DNA from: Streptomyces sp. NRRL F-5122
GTDB taxonomy: Bacteria > Actinomycetota > Actinomycetes > Streptomycetales > Streptomycetaceae
Reading direction: 5' to 3'
DNA length: 64,000 nucleotides
NCBI RefSeq assembly: GCF_001507435.1
Contig: NZ_LMWH01000241.1
Span: forward strand, 71,980 to 135,979
This document shows, in pieces, positions 50,970 to 60,539 of the stretch (position 1 is its first letter; each line of letters starts with the position of its first letter). Below the pieces are notes generated by a model that was not told where the DNA came from, did not search any database, and saw nothing but the letters and a program-made list of their open reading frames with translations. The position numbers and the translations under genes were made by a program.

Positions 50970-52033
50970 CGTCCCGCCAGAGCGGTCCCGGCAACGGGTC
51001 CGCAGATCGGAAGGCGCTGCTCCGGGGTGCTGGGCACCTGGGCGGACCGGTCGCCCCGCAACTCGGCCCGGGCGTCAGCGATCGCGTCCGCGAGGACGTC
51101 GGCCAGGGTGTGCCGGGGCTGCCAGCCCGTCAGGGCGCGCAGCTTGGCGGTGTCGGGGACGCGCCGCTCCATGTCCTCGAAGCCCGGCCCGTAGGCCTCG
51201 TCGTACGACAGGTGCTCCAGCGCTGAGACGCTTCCGGCCTGGGCGATGATCCGCTCGGCGAGCTCGCGGATGCTGATCTCGTCGGCCGCACCGATGTTGA
51301 AGGTCTCTCCGACGGTGTCCGGGTGCTCGAGCAGGAGCAGCAGTGCCGCGACGGCGTCCGAGACGTGCAGGAAGCAGCGGCTCTGCCGGCCGTCCGCGTG
51401 GACCGTGAGGGGCTCCCCGCGCACCGCCTGCCGGGCGAACCGCGGGATGACCATGCCGTACGCGGAGCTCTGGCGGGGGCCCACGGTGTTGAAGAACCGC
51501 ACGACGGTCGACCGCAGCCCCCGCTCCCGGTGGTAGAGGACGGCCATGATCTCGTCCACCGCCTTGGCCGTGCTGTACGACCACCGGGCGACGGACGGAC
51601 TGCCGAGAACGCGGTCGGAGTTCTCGTTGAGCGGTCCGGATGAATTCTTTCCGTAGATTTCCGACGTGCTCGTGATGAGAATCCTGCGTTCATGCCGTTG
51701 TGCTGCCTCGATGACGTTCTCGGTGCCCTTTGTGTTCGTGATGAACGACTTCAGCGGCTGCTCGACGATGAGTTTGACCCCTACGGCGGCGGCCAAATGG
51801 ACGACGACGTCGCATTCCCGGACCAGCTCGTCGACGAGGGATGTGTCCAGGACCGAGCCGCGGTGGAAACGAAGACTCGGGTTCTGCTGCGCCTTGGCGA
51901 GGTTCTCCGTCCGCCCGGTGGTGAGGTCGTCGAGGACCACAACGCTGTGTCCATGGGCCAGCAGGGCGTCCACGAGATGGGAGCCGATGAAGCCGGCTCC
52001 TCCGGTGACCAGGTAATTCGAACTACGATCCAT
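50966..52033 (-). CDS. NAD-dependent sugar epimerase/dehydratase
   Basis: 355 aa from ATG 52033 (GTG 52045 possible). Extended SDR: VTGGAGFIGSHLV at residues 9-21, catalytic YSTAK (WSYSTAKAVDE), and TSTSEIYGKNSSGPLNE. The last pattern is close to UDP-glucuronate decarboxylases and UDP-glucose 4-epimerases; which one cannot be decided. It works on nucleotide sugars for the glycan. Coupled to the downstream WecA-type gene. Confidence 0.9.
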   Translation of the reverse strand: MDRSSNYLVTGGAGFIGSHLVDALLAHGHSVVVLDDLTTGRTENLAKAQQNPSLRFHRGSVLDTSLVDELVRECDVVVHLAAAVGVKLIVEQPLKSFITNTKGTENVIEAAQRHERRILITSTSEIYGKNSSGPLNENSDRVLGSPSVARWSYSTAKAVDEIMAVLYHRERGLRSTVVRFFNTVGPRQSSAYGMVIPRFARQAVRGEPLTVHADGRQSRCFLHVSDAVAALLLLLEHPDTVGETFNIGAADEISIRELAERIIAQAGSVSALEHLSYDEAYGPGFEDMERRVPDTAKLRALTGWQPRHTLADVLADAIADARAELRGDRSAQVPSTPEQRLPICGPVAGTALAGR

Positions 52034-52296
52034 GAGCGGCTTCACTCCGGTTTCGGAAGATGGCGACGGGGTTCCGGCACAGCTCGATCGATGGCCGAGC
52101 CAAGGTTCACCTATGCAATGAGTAGCCGAATCTGAAACCTCGTCAGGTCAATATGGCCCCTTCGGCGCGTCCGCTGGTTACGGAATCAGGGTGACGCCGG
52201 GCGGACACATTCCACAGGGCTCCGAGGGAGCCGTCACTCGTGCATGAATGGGGGGGTGGAATATGCGGATTCCCCAAAACTATCGGAGTGGTGAGT

Positions 52297-53580
52297 GTGC
52301 GTCAGAAGGACGATGCCGGTGACAAGGGAAAGTTGATCGTCGTAGGGCTGGGCTATGTGGGCCTACCCATGGCCGTGCGGGCCGTCGAGGCGGGGTACTC
52401 GGTCGTCGGCGTGGACACGGACGATTTGCGGGTGAAACGCCTGGGGGCCTGTGACTCCTACATCGAGGGCATCGGCGACGCACGTCTCGCCGCCGCCGCG
52501 GACAGTGGCCGCTTCCGCGCCACCACCGAGTACGAGGACATCGACGGCCTCGACGTGTGTGTCATCACGGTGCCGACGCCGCTGCGCGAGGGTGTGCCGG
52601 ATCTGAGCTTCGTGGAATGTGCCGGACGGAGCATCGCCCCGCACCTCACCCCCGGCTCCACCGTGATCCTGGAGTCCACGACGTATCCGGGCACGACCGA
52701 GAGCCTGCTGCTCCCACTGCTGGAGCAGGGCAGCGGCCTGAGTGCGGGGGCCGACTTCCACCTCGGCTACAGCCCCGAGCGCATCGACCCCGGGAACCCC
52801 GACTGGCACCTGGAGAACACACCCAAGGTGATCTCCGGGATCGACGCCGCGTCACTGCGCAGGATCGAGGGCTTCTACGGCGACATCGTGGAGCGCACCG
52901 TGCCCGTGAGCTCCTGCCGTACGGCTGAGCTGACCAAGCTGCTCGAGAACACCTACCGTCATGTCAACATCGCCCTGGTCAACGAAATGGCCATGGTGTC
53001 ACGGCAGTTGGGCGCCGACATCTGGGAGGCCGTCGAGGCCGCCGCCACCAAGCCGTTCGGATTCATGCCGTTCAGGCCTGGCCCGGGGGTGGGCGGGCAC
53101 TGCCTGCCGGTGGACCCCTCCTATCTGTCCTGGCAGGTCAAGAGGCTGCTGAAGCGGGACCTCCGGTTCATCGCACTGGCCAACGAGATCAACGACAACA
53201 TGCCGGACCATGTCGTCCGGCGGGTCACCCGCGGACTGAACGAGCGCGGCAAGTCGGTCAAGGACGCGCGCATTCTCCAACTGGGCCTGGCCTACAAGAA
53301 GAACACCGGTGACATCCGGGAGTCGCCCGCCCTCGTCCTCGCCAGGTCGCTGCTCGCTCTCGGAGCCCGGCTGGTCGTGGCCGAGCCGCACACCGACGCG
53401 TACCTCGTGCCCCTGGACATCACGCGCGTCGAGCTCACCGAGGCGGAGATCCGCTCCGCCGACGTGATCGTGGTCGCGACCGACCACGACGCCTTCGACT
53501 ACGCGCTCGTCGAACGGGCCGGTGCGTACGTGCTCGACACCCGCAACCGCTGCCGGGGCGAGAGGGTCGAGATTCTCTGA
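52297..53580 (+). CDS. UDP-glucose/GDP-mannose dehydrogenase family protein
   Basis: 427 aa from GTG 52297 (GGAG 8 nt upstream; GTG 52291 possible). NAD site VVGLGYVGLPMAV at about residues 15-27; catalytic Cys269 in GVGGHCLPVDPSYL; substrate helix LLENTYRHVNIALVNEMA. It oxidises a nucleotide sugar at C6 to the uronate; sequence resembles UDP-N-acetyl-hexosamine dehydrogenases (WecC/WbpA type), so a HexNAcA product is likely. That could be the substrate of the AsnB-type amidotransferase. Confidence 0.92.
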   Translation: MRQKDDAGDKGKLIVVGLGYVGLPMAVRAVEAGYSVVGVDTDDLRVKRLGACDSYIEGIGDARLAAAADSGRFRATTEYEDIDGLDVCVITVPTPLREGVPDLSFVECAGRSIAPHLTPGSTVILESTTYPGTTESLLLPLLEQGSGLSAGADFHLGYSPERIDPGNPDWHLENTPKVISGIDAASLRRIEGFYGDIVERTVPVSSCRTAELTKLLENTYRHVNIALVNEMAMVSRQLGADIWEAVEAAATKPFGFMPFRPGPGVGGHCLPVDPSYLSWQVKRLLKRDLRFIALANEINDNMPDHVVRRVTRGLNERGKSVKDARILQLGLAYKKNTGDIRESPALVLARSLLALGARLVVAEPHTDAYLVPLDITRVELTEAEIRSADVIVVATDHDAFDYALVERAGAYVLDTRNRCRGERVEIL

Positions 53581-53677
53581 TCGGCCCCACCCGGTCCGAG
53601 CAGGCCGGTGTCCGCCCCTGAACCGGTCACACGGCAGCGGCGGGCACCGGCCCCCCGATCGCCCACAGCGTTCTGAG

Positions 53678-53729
53678 CGCCGGGGAGAGGAGGCGGGCCA
53701 CCACGGTGGCCCGCCTCCTCTCCCCGGCG
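53678..53729. terminator. Perfect 25-bp hairpin between convergent genes
   Basis: The left arm 53678-53702 and right arm 53705-53729 are exact reverse complements with only AC between them. It separates the dehydrogenase gene from the convergent epimerase gene. Confidence 0.85.
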
Positions 53730-53787
53730 TCCTGTGCGTCCGGTCCCCGGCGGGTGAGGCCGTGAGAGCCCCGTGCCACGCCCGCCG

Positions 53788-54726
53788 CTACGCGTACTCG
53801 GGCAGGGAGCGGAACCACCGCACGGTCTCGGCCAGCCCCTGTTCCAGGGGAACCGCCTCGACGCCCGCGAAGAGACCGCGGAGCAGCCCGTCGTCGGCCT
53901 GGGAGTCCCGCACGTCACCGCGGCGCGGTGGCTCATGGTGGAACTCGACCGCCATCTCCAGCGCCTTGGCCAGGTGATGGCCGAGTTCCAGCACGCTGAC
54001 CCGGGTGCCGAAGGCCAGGTTCACCGGGTCGGCACAGGTCACCTTGCGCAGGACGGCGTCGGCGAGCACCCGGGCGACCGTTCCGACATAGGTGAAGTCG
54101 CGGGTCTGGTGACCGTCCCCGAACACCGTCAGCGGCCGGCCGTGCAGCGCCGCGTCGACGAAGGACGGGACGACCGCCGCGTACGCGTGTCCGGCCGGCT
54201 GCAGCGGGCCGTAGACGTTGAAGAAGCGGAACGCGAGGGCCGGAAGGCCGAAGGCGTGACCGTAGGAGAGCACGTAGGACTCGGTCGCGAGCTTGCTGGC
54301 GGCGTAGGGGCTGAGCGGACGGGTCGGCAGGCCCTCGTGTTTGGGCAGAGCGGTGACCGAGCCGTACACCGAGGACGACGACGCGGCGACCAACTGGGTC
54401 CGGTGGCGGCGACACGCCTCGAGCACCCGCACGGTGCCGGTGGCGTTGACCTCGTGGGTGGCGAACGGATCCGCGAGGGAGCGCGGCACGGACGGCCGGG
54501 CGGCCAGATGCACCACCGCGTCCGCCCCGTCCACCACGTCCTCGAGCAGGTTCCGGTCGAGGATGCTCCCCTCGACCAGCTCCGCACCCGTGCCCGCCAG
54601 ATTCGCCGCCGACCCGGTGCTCAGATCGTCCAGGGCGACGACCCTGCCGACGGATCGCCGGGAGATCAACTCTCGGCAGAGGTTGGCTCCGATGAACCCG
54701 GCACCGCCGGTCACTACGACCTTCAT
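53788..54726 (-). CDS. NAD-dependent sugar epimerase
   Basis: 312 aa from ATG 54726. MKVVVTGGAGFIGANLCREL carries the NAD motif; YAASKLATESYVLSYGHAFG the catalytic Tyr/Lys; and SSSSVYGSVTALPKHEGLPT the Ser triad region. It resembles UDP-glucose/UDP-GlcNAc 4-epimerases. AAAGGTG lies 8 nt upstream. The start overlaps the GT gene stop (ATGA). Provides a sugar donor for the locus. Confidence 0.9.
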   Translation of the reverse strand: MKVVVTGGAGFIGANLCRELISRRSVGRVVALDDLSTGSAANLAGTGAELVEGSILDRNLLEDVVDGADAVVHLAARPSVPRSLADPFATHEVNATGTVRVLEACRRHRTQLVAASSSSVYGSVTALPKHEGLPTRPLSPYAASKLATESYVLSYGHAFGLPALAFRFFNVYGPLQPAGHAYAAVVPSFVDAALHGRPLTVFGDGHQTRDFTYVGTVARVLADAVLRKVTCADPVNLAFGTRVSVLELGHHLAKALEMAVEFHHEPPRRGDVRDSQADDGLLRGLFAGVEAVPLEQGLAETVRWFRSLPEYA

Positions 54727-55931
54727 CGGTTCGCACCTTTCGTCAGGGGTGTCGGCCACCAGCCGCGTGCGACGGCGATGGAGGCATAGAGGTCATGGGT
54801 GTCCTGGACCAGGCGCTCGGCCCCGAAGCGCTGCGCCGTCCAGGTGCGGGCCTGCTGCCCCATGAGCAGGCGCAGCCGGTCGTCGCGCAGCAGCCGGACG
54901 GCGTGGCGGGTGAGCTCCCCGGCGTCGGGAGGAGCCAGCAGACCGGTGTGCCCGTCCCGCACCACCTCCGGCACGCTGCCCACATTGGTCGCCACCGCCG
55001 GAAGGCCCGCGAGGCCCGCCTCGATCAGGCTGACCGGCATGCCCTCGTTGTCCGACGTCAGCAGCACCAGGTCCGCGGCCGCGTACACGGTCTCCACGTC
55101 GGCGCGCCAGCCCAGCAGATGCAGCGAATCGCTCAGGTCGGACGCCGTCTCCAGCTCACCGTGCAGATCTCCGCCCCCGCACACCAGGAACCGGGCGCTC
55201 GGCACGGCGCGGCGCACCTCCCGGGCCACCGACAGGAATCGATCGGGCCGTTTGACCCTGGTGACCCGCCCGACGTACGCCACGACGGGACCGTCCTCCG
55301 GCAGGCCGAGGCTCCTGCGCGCCTCGGCGCGCGGTGCGGGCACGGCCGCGGTGGTGCCGGGCGGTACCACCGCGTACTGCCCGGGGTGCCCGATGCCCGC
55401 GGCCAGGAGGTCGTCGCGGACGGTGCACCCCACCGCCACCAGCCGGTCGGTGACGGCGGCCAGCCTGCGCTCGGCCCGGACCACCAGCCGGGTCTTCGCC
55501 GGTGAGAAATAGCCGTGCAGAAGGTGTCCGTGGTACGTGTGCACCCGCGCCGGCACCCGCGCGAGCACCGCCGCCAGGCGGCCGAGGGTTCCGGCCTTGG
55601 CGGTGTGCGTGTGCACGATGTGCGGGCGGAAGCGGCGCATGGCCGCGGTCAGCGCGGCCAGCGCACGCAGGTCGTCGGTGGGACGCACGGCCCGTCCCAG
55701 GGTGGGCACCCGGCAGACCTGCACGTCGGGGGCGCGCTGCTCCACGTAGTCGGCCTCGTCCGGGCCCACGAACCCGGCGTACAGCCGGTGGTCGAACAAC
55801 TCGTCGTCGAGCCCGCGCATCAGGGTGGAGACCTGGAGGGCCGGACCACCGACGTTCATTCTGGCGATGACCCGCATCACCCGGATACGGGAGTCGTCGG
55901 GGCCGGCCGTGTCGCTCCGGGCCATCACCAT
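54723..55931 (-). CDS. Glycosyltransferase, GT4 family
   Basis: 402 aa from ATG 55931 (GTGAGG upstream). N-terminal RVIARMNVGGPALQVSTLMR, acceptor region IVHTHTAKAGTLGRLAAVLA and HTYHGHLLHGYFSPAKTRL, and donor motif LLTSDNEGMPVSLIEAGLAG. This pattern is that of polysaccharide GT4 enzymes adding GlcNAc/GalNAc-type residues. Coupled to the epimerase gene. Confidence 0.92.
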   Translation of the reverse strand: MVMARSDTAGPDDSRIRVMRVIARMNVGGPALQVSTLMRGLDDELFDHRLYAGFVGPDEADYVEQRAPDVQVCRVPTLGRAVRPTDDLRALAALTAAMRRFRPHIVHTHTAKAGTLGRLAAVLARVPARVHTYHGHLLHGYFSPAKTRLVVRAERRLAAVTDRLVAVGCTVRDDLLAAGIGHPGQYAVVPPGTTAAVPAPRAEARRSLGLPEDGPVVAYVGRVTRVKRPDRFLSVAREVRRAVPSARFLVCGGGDLHGELETASDLSDSLHLLGWRADVETVYAAADLVLLTSDNEGMPVSLIEAGLAGLPAVATNVGSVPEVVRDGHTGLLAPPDAGELTRHAVRLLRDDRLRLLMGQQARTWTAQRFGAERLVQDTHDLYASIAVARGWWPTPLTKGANR

Positions 55932-56105
55932 TCAGCCTCACCGCGTTCTCGGCCGACCGCCGAGGCGGGCGGCGATTCATGATCACGACAGGCAGTCATG
56001 CTGGCAGCGGGGGCATGGGAGGCGACGCAGACGTACCGCCCACCGGCGGAAGAGCACACCTACGGCCTACAGGTCCCGGCCGTCGTCCGTCCCCGGCACG
56101 GCGAA

Positions 56106-56152
56106 CGGCCGAGGGGCCCACATCGCCTGCTGCGACGTGGGCCCCTCGGCCG
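56106..56152. terminator. Strong hairpin terminator after the Fe-S reductase gene
   Basis: CGGCCGAGGGGCCCAC (56106-56121) pairs with GTGGGCCCCTCGGCCG (56137-56152) and an inner short stem extends it. It lies just beyond the stop of the minus-strand gene at 56174. Confidence 0.85.
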
Positions 56153-56173
56153 CGGATGCCTGTGCGGCGCCCG

Positions 56174-58441
56174 CTACTTCACCGGCTCCGGCTCCGGCGC
56201 GGTCTCGGTCTCCGCCTCGCCCGCCGGGTCCACCGGCGTCCTGACGGAGTCGAGCAGCAGCTGGGCGACGTCCACGACCTGGACGGACTCCTTCGCCGTG
56301 CCGTCGTTCTTCTTGCCGTTGACCGAGTCGGTCAGCATGACCAGGCAGAACGGGCAGGCGGTGGAGACGATGTCCGGGTTGAGGGAGAGGGCCTCGTCGA
56401 CGCGCTCGTTGTTGATGCGCTTGCCGATCCGCTCCTCCATCCACATCCGGGCGCCGCCGGCGCCGCAGCAGAAGCCGCGCTCCTTGTGGCGGTGCATCTC
56501 CTCGTTGCGCAGACCGGGGACCTTGCCGATGATCTCGCGCGGGGGCGTGTAGATCTTGTTGTGGCGGCCCAGGTAGCACGGGTCGTGGTATGTGATGATG
56601 CCCTCGACCGGGGTGACCGGGACCAGCTTGCCCTCGTCCACCAGGTGCTGCAGCAGCTGGGTGTGGTGGATGACCTCGTAGTCGCCGCCGAGCTGCGGGT
56701 ACTCGTTGCCGATGGTGTTGAGGCAGTGCGGGCAGGTCGCGACGATCTTCTTCGCGGACTTCGGCTTCTTCGTCGACGGGTCCTCGTCGTCCTCGCCGAA
56801 GGCCATGTTCAGCGCGGCCACGTTCTCCATGCCGAGCTCCTGGAACAGGGGCTCGTTGCCCAGGCGGCGGGCGGAGTCACCGGTGCACTTCTCGTCGCCG
56901 CCCATGATCGCGAACTTGACGCCCGCGATGTGCAGGAGTTCGGCGAACGCCTTCGTGGTCTTCTTGGCGCGGTCCTCCAGGGCACCGGCGCAGCCGACCC
57001 AGTAGAGGTACTCGACCTCCGTGAGGTCCTCGATGTCCTGACCGACGACCGGCACCTCGAAGTCGACCTCCTTGGTCCACTCCAGACGCTGCTTCTTGGC
57101 CAGGCCCCAGGGGTTGCCCTTCTTCTCCAGGTTCTTGAGCATCGTGCCCGCCTCGGACGGGAACGAGGACTCGATCATGACCTGGTAGCGGCGCATGTCG
57201 ACGATGTGGTCGACGTGCTCGATGTCCACCGGGCACTGCTCGACACAGGCGCCGCAGGTGGTGCAGGACCACAGGACGTCCGGGTCGATGACGCCGTTCT
57301 CCTCCAGGGTGCCGATCAGCGGGCGCTCGGCCTCGGCGAGGGCCGCCGCGGGGACGTCCTTGAGCTGCTCGGCGGACGCCTTCTCCTCGCCCTCCATCGT
57401 CTTGCCGCCGCCGGCCAGCAGATACGGGGCCTTGGCGTGGGCGTGGTCCCGGAGGGACATGATCAGCAGCTTGGGGGAGAGCGGCTTGCCGGTGTTCCAG
57501 GCCGGGCACTGCGACTGGCAGCGGCCGCACTCGGTGCAGGTGGAGAAGTCGAGCAGGCCCTTCCAGGAGAACTGCTCGACCTGGGAGACGCCGAAGACGT
57601 CGTCCTCGCCCGGGTCGGTGAAGTCGATCGGCTTGCCGCCGCTCGTCATCGGCTGCAGCGCGCCGAGCGCCGTACCGCCGTCGGACTCGCGCTTGAACCA
57701 GATGTTCGGGAAGGCGAGGAAGCGGTGCCAGGCCACGCCCATGTCCGTCTTCAGGGAGACCGTGATCATCCAGATGAAGGACGTCGCGATCTTGATCATC
57801 GCGACCAGGTAGACCACGTTCTGCAGCGTGCCGACGCTCAGGCCCTTGAAGGCCGCGACCAGCGGGTACGAGATCAGGTACGACGCCTCGTAGCCCGACA
57901 CGTGGTGCAGGGCGCCCTCCAGGCCGCGCAGCGTGAGGATCGCGAGGCCGATGATGAGGATGACGGCCTCGACGAAGTAGGCCTGGCCGATGTTGGACCC
58001 CGCGAAGCGGGACTTGCGGCCCGGGCGGCCCGGCCGCGACAGCTGGCGGATCACGATGAGCGTGAGGATGCCCAGCGTCGTGAGCACGCCGACGAGCTCG
58101 GTGAAGACCTCGTACGGCGCCCAGTCGCCGATGACGGGGATGAACCAGTCGGCCCGGAAGAGCTGGCCGAAGGCGTTGACCAGGGTCAGGACCAGGGTGA
58201 AGAAGCCCACCGCCACGAACCAGTGCGCGACGCCGACGATGCCCCAGCGGTTCATACGGGTGTGGCCGAGGAACTCCTTGACCACGGTGACGGTGCGCTG
58301 TCGGGGATCGTCGGTGCGGGCGCCGGCGGGTACGTTCTGTCCGAGCCGCACGAAGCGGTAGATCTGGGCGATGGCTCGGGCGAACAACGCCACGCCGACC
58401 ACGGCCAGGACCAGCGACACGATGATCGCGGCGAGTTGCAT
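56174..58441 (-). CDS. Membrane Fe-S oxidoreductase (HdrD/GlpC-like, CCG domains)
   Basis: 755 aa from ATG 58441. Five N-terminal membrane helices (haem-b/nitrate-reductase-gamma-like) are followed by two [4Fe-4S] motifs, CTECGRCQSQCP and CTTCGACVEQCP. Two CCG cysteine domains follow: CPHCLNTIGNEYPQLGG ... CYLGRHN, and GFCCGAGGARMW. Architecture fits electron transfer between a soluble flavoprotein or thiol partner and menaquinone, as proposed for actinobacterial homologues. It appears unrelated to glycan synthesis. It reads alone, with a strong terminator. Confidence 0.93.
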   Translation of the reverse strand: MQLAAIIVSLVLAVVGVALFARAIAQIYRFVRLGQNVPAGARTDDPRQRTVTVVKEFLGHTRMNRWGIVGVAHWFVAVGFFTLVLTLVNAFGQLFRADWFIPVIGDWAPYEVFTELVGVLTTLGILTLIVIRQLSRPGRPGRKSRFAGSNIGQAYFVEAVILIIGLAILTLRGLEGALHHVSGYEASYLISYPLVAAFKGLSVGTLQNVVYLVAMIKIATSFIWMITVSLKTDMGVAWHRFLAFPNIWFKRESDGGTALGALQPMTSGGKPIDFTDPGEDDVFGVSQVEQFSWKGLLDFSTCTECGRCQSQCPAWNTGKPLSPKLLIMSLRDHAHAKAPYLLAGGGKTMEGEEKASAEQLKDVPAAALAEAERPLIGTLEENGVIDPDVLWSCTTCGACVEQCPVDIEHVDHIVDMRRYQVMIESSFPSEAGTMLKNLEKKGNPWGLAKKQRLEWTKEVDFEVPVVGQDIEDLTEVEYLYWVGCAGALEDRAKKTTKAFAELLHIAGVKFAIMGGDEKCTGDSARRLGNEPLFQELGMENVAALNMAFGEDDEDPSTKKPKSAKKIVATCPHCLNTIGNEYPQLGGDYEVIHHTQLLQHLVDEGKLVPVTPVEGIITYHDPCYLGRHNKIYTPPREIIGKVPGLRNEEMHRHKERGFCCGAGGARMWMEERIGKRINNERVDEALSLNPDIVSTACPFCLVMLTDSVNGKKNDGTAKESVQVVDVAQLLLDSVRTPVDPAGEAETETAPEPEPVK

Positions 58442-58605
58442 TTGGGGGCTCCTCGGGCCTGCGAGGGGGTCTCCTCGGTGTACGTCCTCTGTACTCCGGC
58501 GGAGAGATTACTAAGCGGTAACTTATGCAGTCCGTTCGAGAGTACCCACTTCTTCCATCGCACTGTAGTGGCGCAGGCGGTGATCTGCGTCGCTGTGCTG
58601 CCCGC

Positions 58606-59451
58606 TCAGGCGGGCACGAACGCCACACGGAACATTCTGGGCCAGAACTTCCCCGTGACGAGGAACTGGTCCGTCCCGGGGACGGCAGCGATGCCGTTCA
58701 GCACCGACCCCTCGACGATCTCGTCGTCGTGCAGCAGCCCGGAGGCATCGATGCTCGCCGTCACCGCTCCGGTGGAGGGGTCGATGCGCAGGATCCGGTC
58801 GGTGGGCAGCACGTTCGCGTAGACGGCGGTGCCCACGCACTCCAGCTCGTTCAGTCCCGTCACCGGCCGGCCCTCCTCCGTCACGGTGACCTCGCCTCTC
58901 GTCGCCAGCGTGCCGGGGTCGCGGAAGGCCAGCCGTGCCGAGCCGTCGCTGGTCACCAGCCGGTGCCGGTCCCGCTGGAGGCACGCCCCCCAGCCCTCGT
59001 CCGGGTAGGGGACCCGGCGCAGTTCCGCGAGGGTCCGGGCGTCGCGCTCGATGGCGATCCCGTCCCGCCAGGTGAGCTGCCACAGGGTGCGGCCGACCAC
59101 GGAGATGCCCTCGCCGAACAAGGGCGCCGGAAGTGTCCTGCGGACCCCGGGCTTTCGGCCGGGAGGCCCGGCCCGCATGGAGGACCGCCCGGCGAGCCCC
59201 GTGCTCTCGTAGAGCGTGCCGGCCACGATCTCCAGGCCCTCGGTGAAGGCCTTGCGGTCGTGCGGAAGGGCCTCGAGGACCTTGACCTTCAGTTGCTCGA
59301 TCCGCTGAGCGGCCGGGCGCCGGTCGCCTGTGGACTCGGTGATTCCGCCGACCCGGTCGTCCGTGGTGCGGTCCGCTCCGGAGCACGCCGCGATCAGCAG
59401 GCCGCACGCGAGGACTCCGGCCGCCGCCGTGCGGCGCGCGCGCTCAGGCAT
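58606..59451 (-). CDS. Glutaminyl-peptide cyclotransferase-like lipoprotein
   Basis: 281 aa from ATG 59451. Signal peptide with lipobox LIAACS (Cys about residue 23). The five-bladed propeller of plant-type glutaminyl cyclases is recognisable: FTEGLEIVAGTLYESTGLAG, ISVVGRTLWQLTWRDGIAIE, LNELECVGTAVYANVLPTD and LNGIAAVPGTDQFLVTGKFW. The enzyme converts N-terminal Gln to pyroglutamate on exported proteins. Outer-membrane-face location follows from the lipobox. About 160 nt separate it from the Fe-S gene. Confidence 0.88.
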   Translation of the reverse strand: MPERARRTAAAGVLACGLLIAACSGADRTTDDRVGGITESTGDRRPAAQRIEQLKVKVLEALPHDRKAFTEGLEIVAGTLYESTGLAGRSSMRAGPPGRKPGVRRTLPAPLFGEGISVVGRTLWQLTWRDGIAIERDARTLAELRRVPYPDEGWGACLQRDRHRLVTSDGSARLAFRDPGTLATRGEVTVTEEGRPVTGLNELECVGTAVYANVLPTDRILRIDPSTGAVTASIDASGLLHDDEIVEGSVLNGIAAVPGTDQFLVTGKFWPRMFRVAFVPA

Positions 59452-59615
59452 GGTCCCGGCCCGCGGCCGACGGTCCGATGGATCGGGACGGTGCGACGAC
59501 GGAAGGCGCTCCTTCGCCGGGCTTGTCCGCCTCGGACGCACGGACGGCGTCCCGGCCGGGGCCGGGACGCCGGGATACCGCCGTGCGGTAGTCACTTTGT
59601 GTCATGGACCCGCCG

Positions 59616-60203
59616 TCAGGAGTTGCGGCGACGGCGCATGACCAGCAGCGTGCCACCGCCGACGGCGATCATCCCGGCCGCGGCGCCGCCCAGGCCCAGC
59701 GCCTTCTCGTCACCGGTCTTCGCGAGGCTCTGCGCGCTGCCGGCGGGGCCCATCCTGTTGCCCCGCCCACCGCGGCCGTCGTCGTGCCAGCCGTGACGCC
59801 CCCCTCCCGGCCGCCCGAGGGGCGGCATCACCCGAAGGTTGACGGCGACATGGCGGTAGGGGTGGAGTGCGGTGAGCCGGAAGACGTGGATGCCCGACCC
59901 GATCCTCGGGACGCGCACCCTCCCCTGTACCGCTCCGAATCGGTCGGCCCGGTAGCGGCCGAGGACGATCGTGCGCGACAGCAGTTCTGCGGTGACGAGC
60001 TGCCGGCGGGTGAATCCCCTGGCGGTGAAGGACACTGTCTGCCCTGATCGCACCGTGTAGCTGCTGAGTGACAGTGTCGGTCCCGTGGGCGGGTACGGCG
60101 GCTGCGCATGGGCGGCCGGCGCCCCGGTCAGCGGTGTGGCGACCAGCACGGCAGCCGATGCTGCCGATGCCAGCGCGACCCGCCATTTCGGCGATGTCGT
60201 CAT
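59616..60203 (-). CDS. LAKTG-anchored surface protein
   Basis: 195 aa from ATG 60203 (GGAG 13 nt upstream). Signal peptide KWRVALASAASAAVLVATPL is followed by an Ig-like/beta domain (LSLSSYTVRSGQTVSFTARG, RQLVTAELLSRTIVLGRYRA). A Gly/Arg/His-rich linker precedes LAKTGDE, a hydrophobic helix and RRRRN. It is a class E sortase substrate like the protein at 9104-10030. Ectodomain function unknown. Confidence 0.85.
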   Translation of the reverse strand: MTTSPKWRVALASAASAAVLVATPLTGAPAAHAQPPYPPTGPTLSLSSYTVRSGQTVSFTARGFTRRQLVTAELLSRTIVLGRYRADRFGAVQGRVRVPRIGSGIHVFRLTALHPYRHVAVNLRVMPPLGRPGGGRHGWHDDGRGGRGNRMGPAGSAQSLAKTGDEKALGLGGAAAGMIAVGGGTLLVMRRRRNS

Positions 60204-60539
60204 CTTCGTTCGCTCTCCTCGACTTCTTGTTGCTTCCCTTTGGGTCAGGCTGCGTCGTGTCAGCCGGATCAAGATCTAGATACATGAATTAATGAGACAT
60301 ATCGCCGCCGACTGGCATGATCAGTGCAGAAGACACCGGATGATGTAGCAGTTGCACCTCGATGACCCGTCTCGTCGGTCCGACCGGGCGACGCAATCGC
60401 GTGCGGAGGCAGGTCCGTTCGACGGGACCCCGGGGCCGCCTCCCCCGGATGACGTGGGCGATTGCCTATGTTCGGCTGCGCACATAGGGAATAGAACGCA
60501 CCAATTCGGGTAGTTCCATCGGTCTATGAGGGGTGCAGT
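60204..60539. other. Divergent promoter region before the kinase gene
   Basis: About 335 nt with an A/T-rich patch (60273-60305), between the LAKTG protein and the Wzc-like kinase. No gene recognised. Confidence 0.45.

Noticed and set aside
55979..58822. A 947-codon open frame antisense to the Fe-S oxidoreductase gene
   Set aside because: Composition (Val, Asp, Gly, Leu, Arg) mirrors the reverse frame of a real gene. The minus strand holds all the iron-sulfur motifs.
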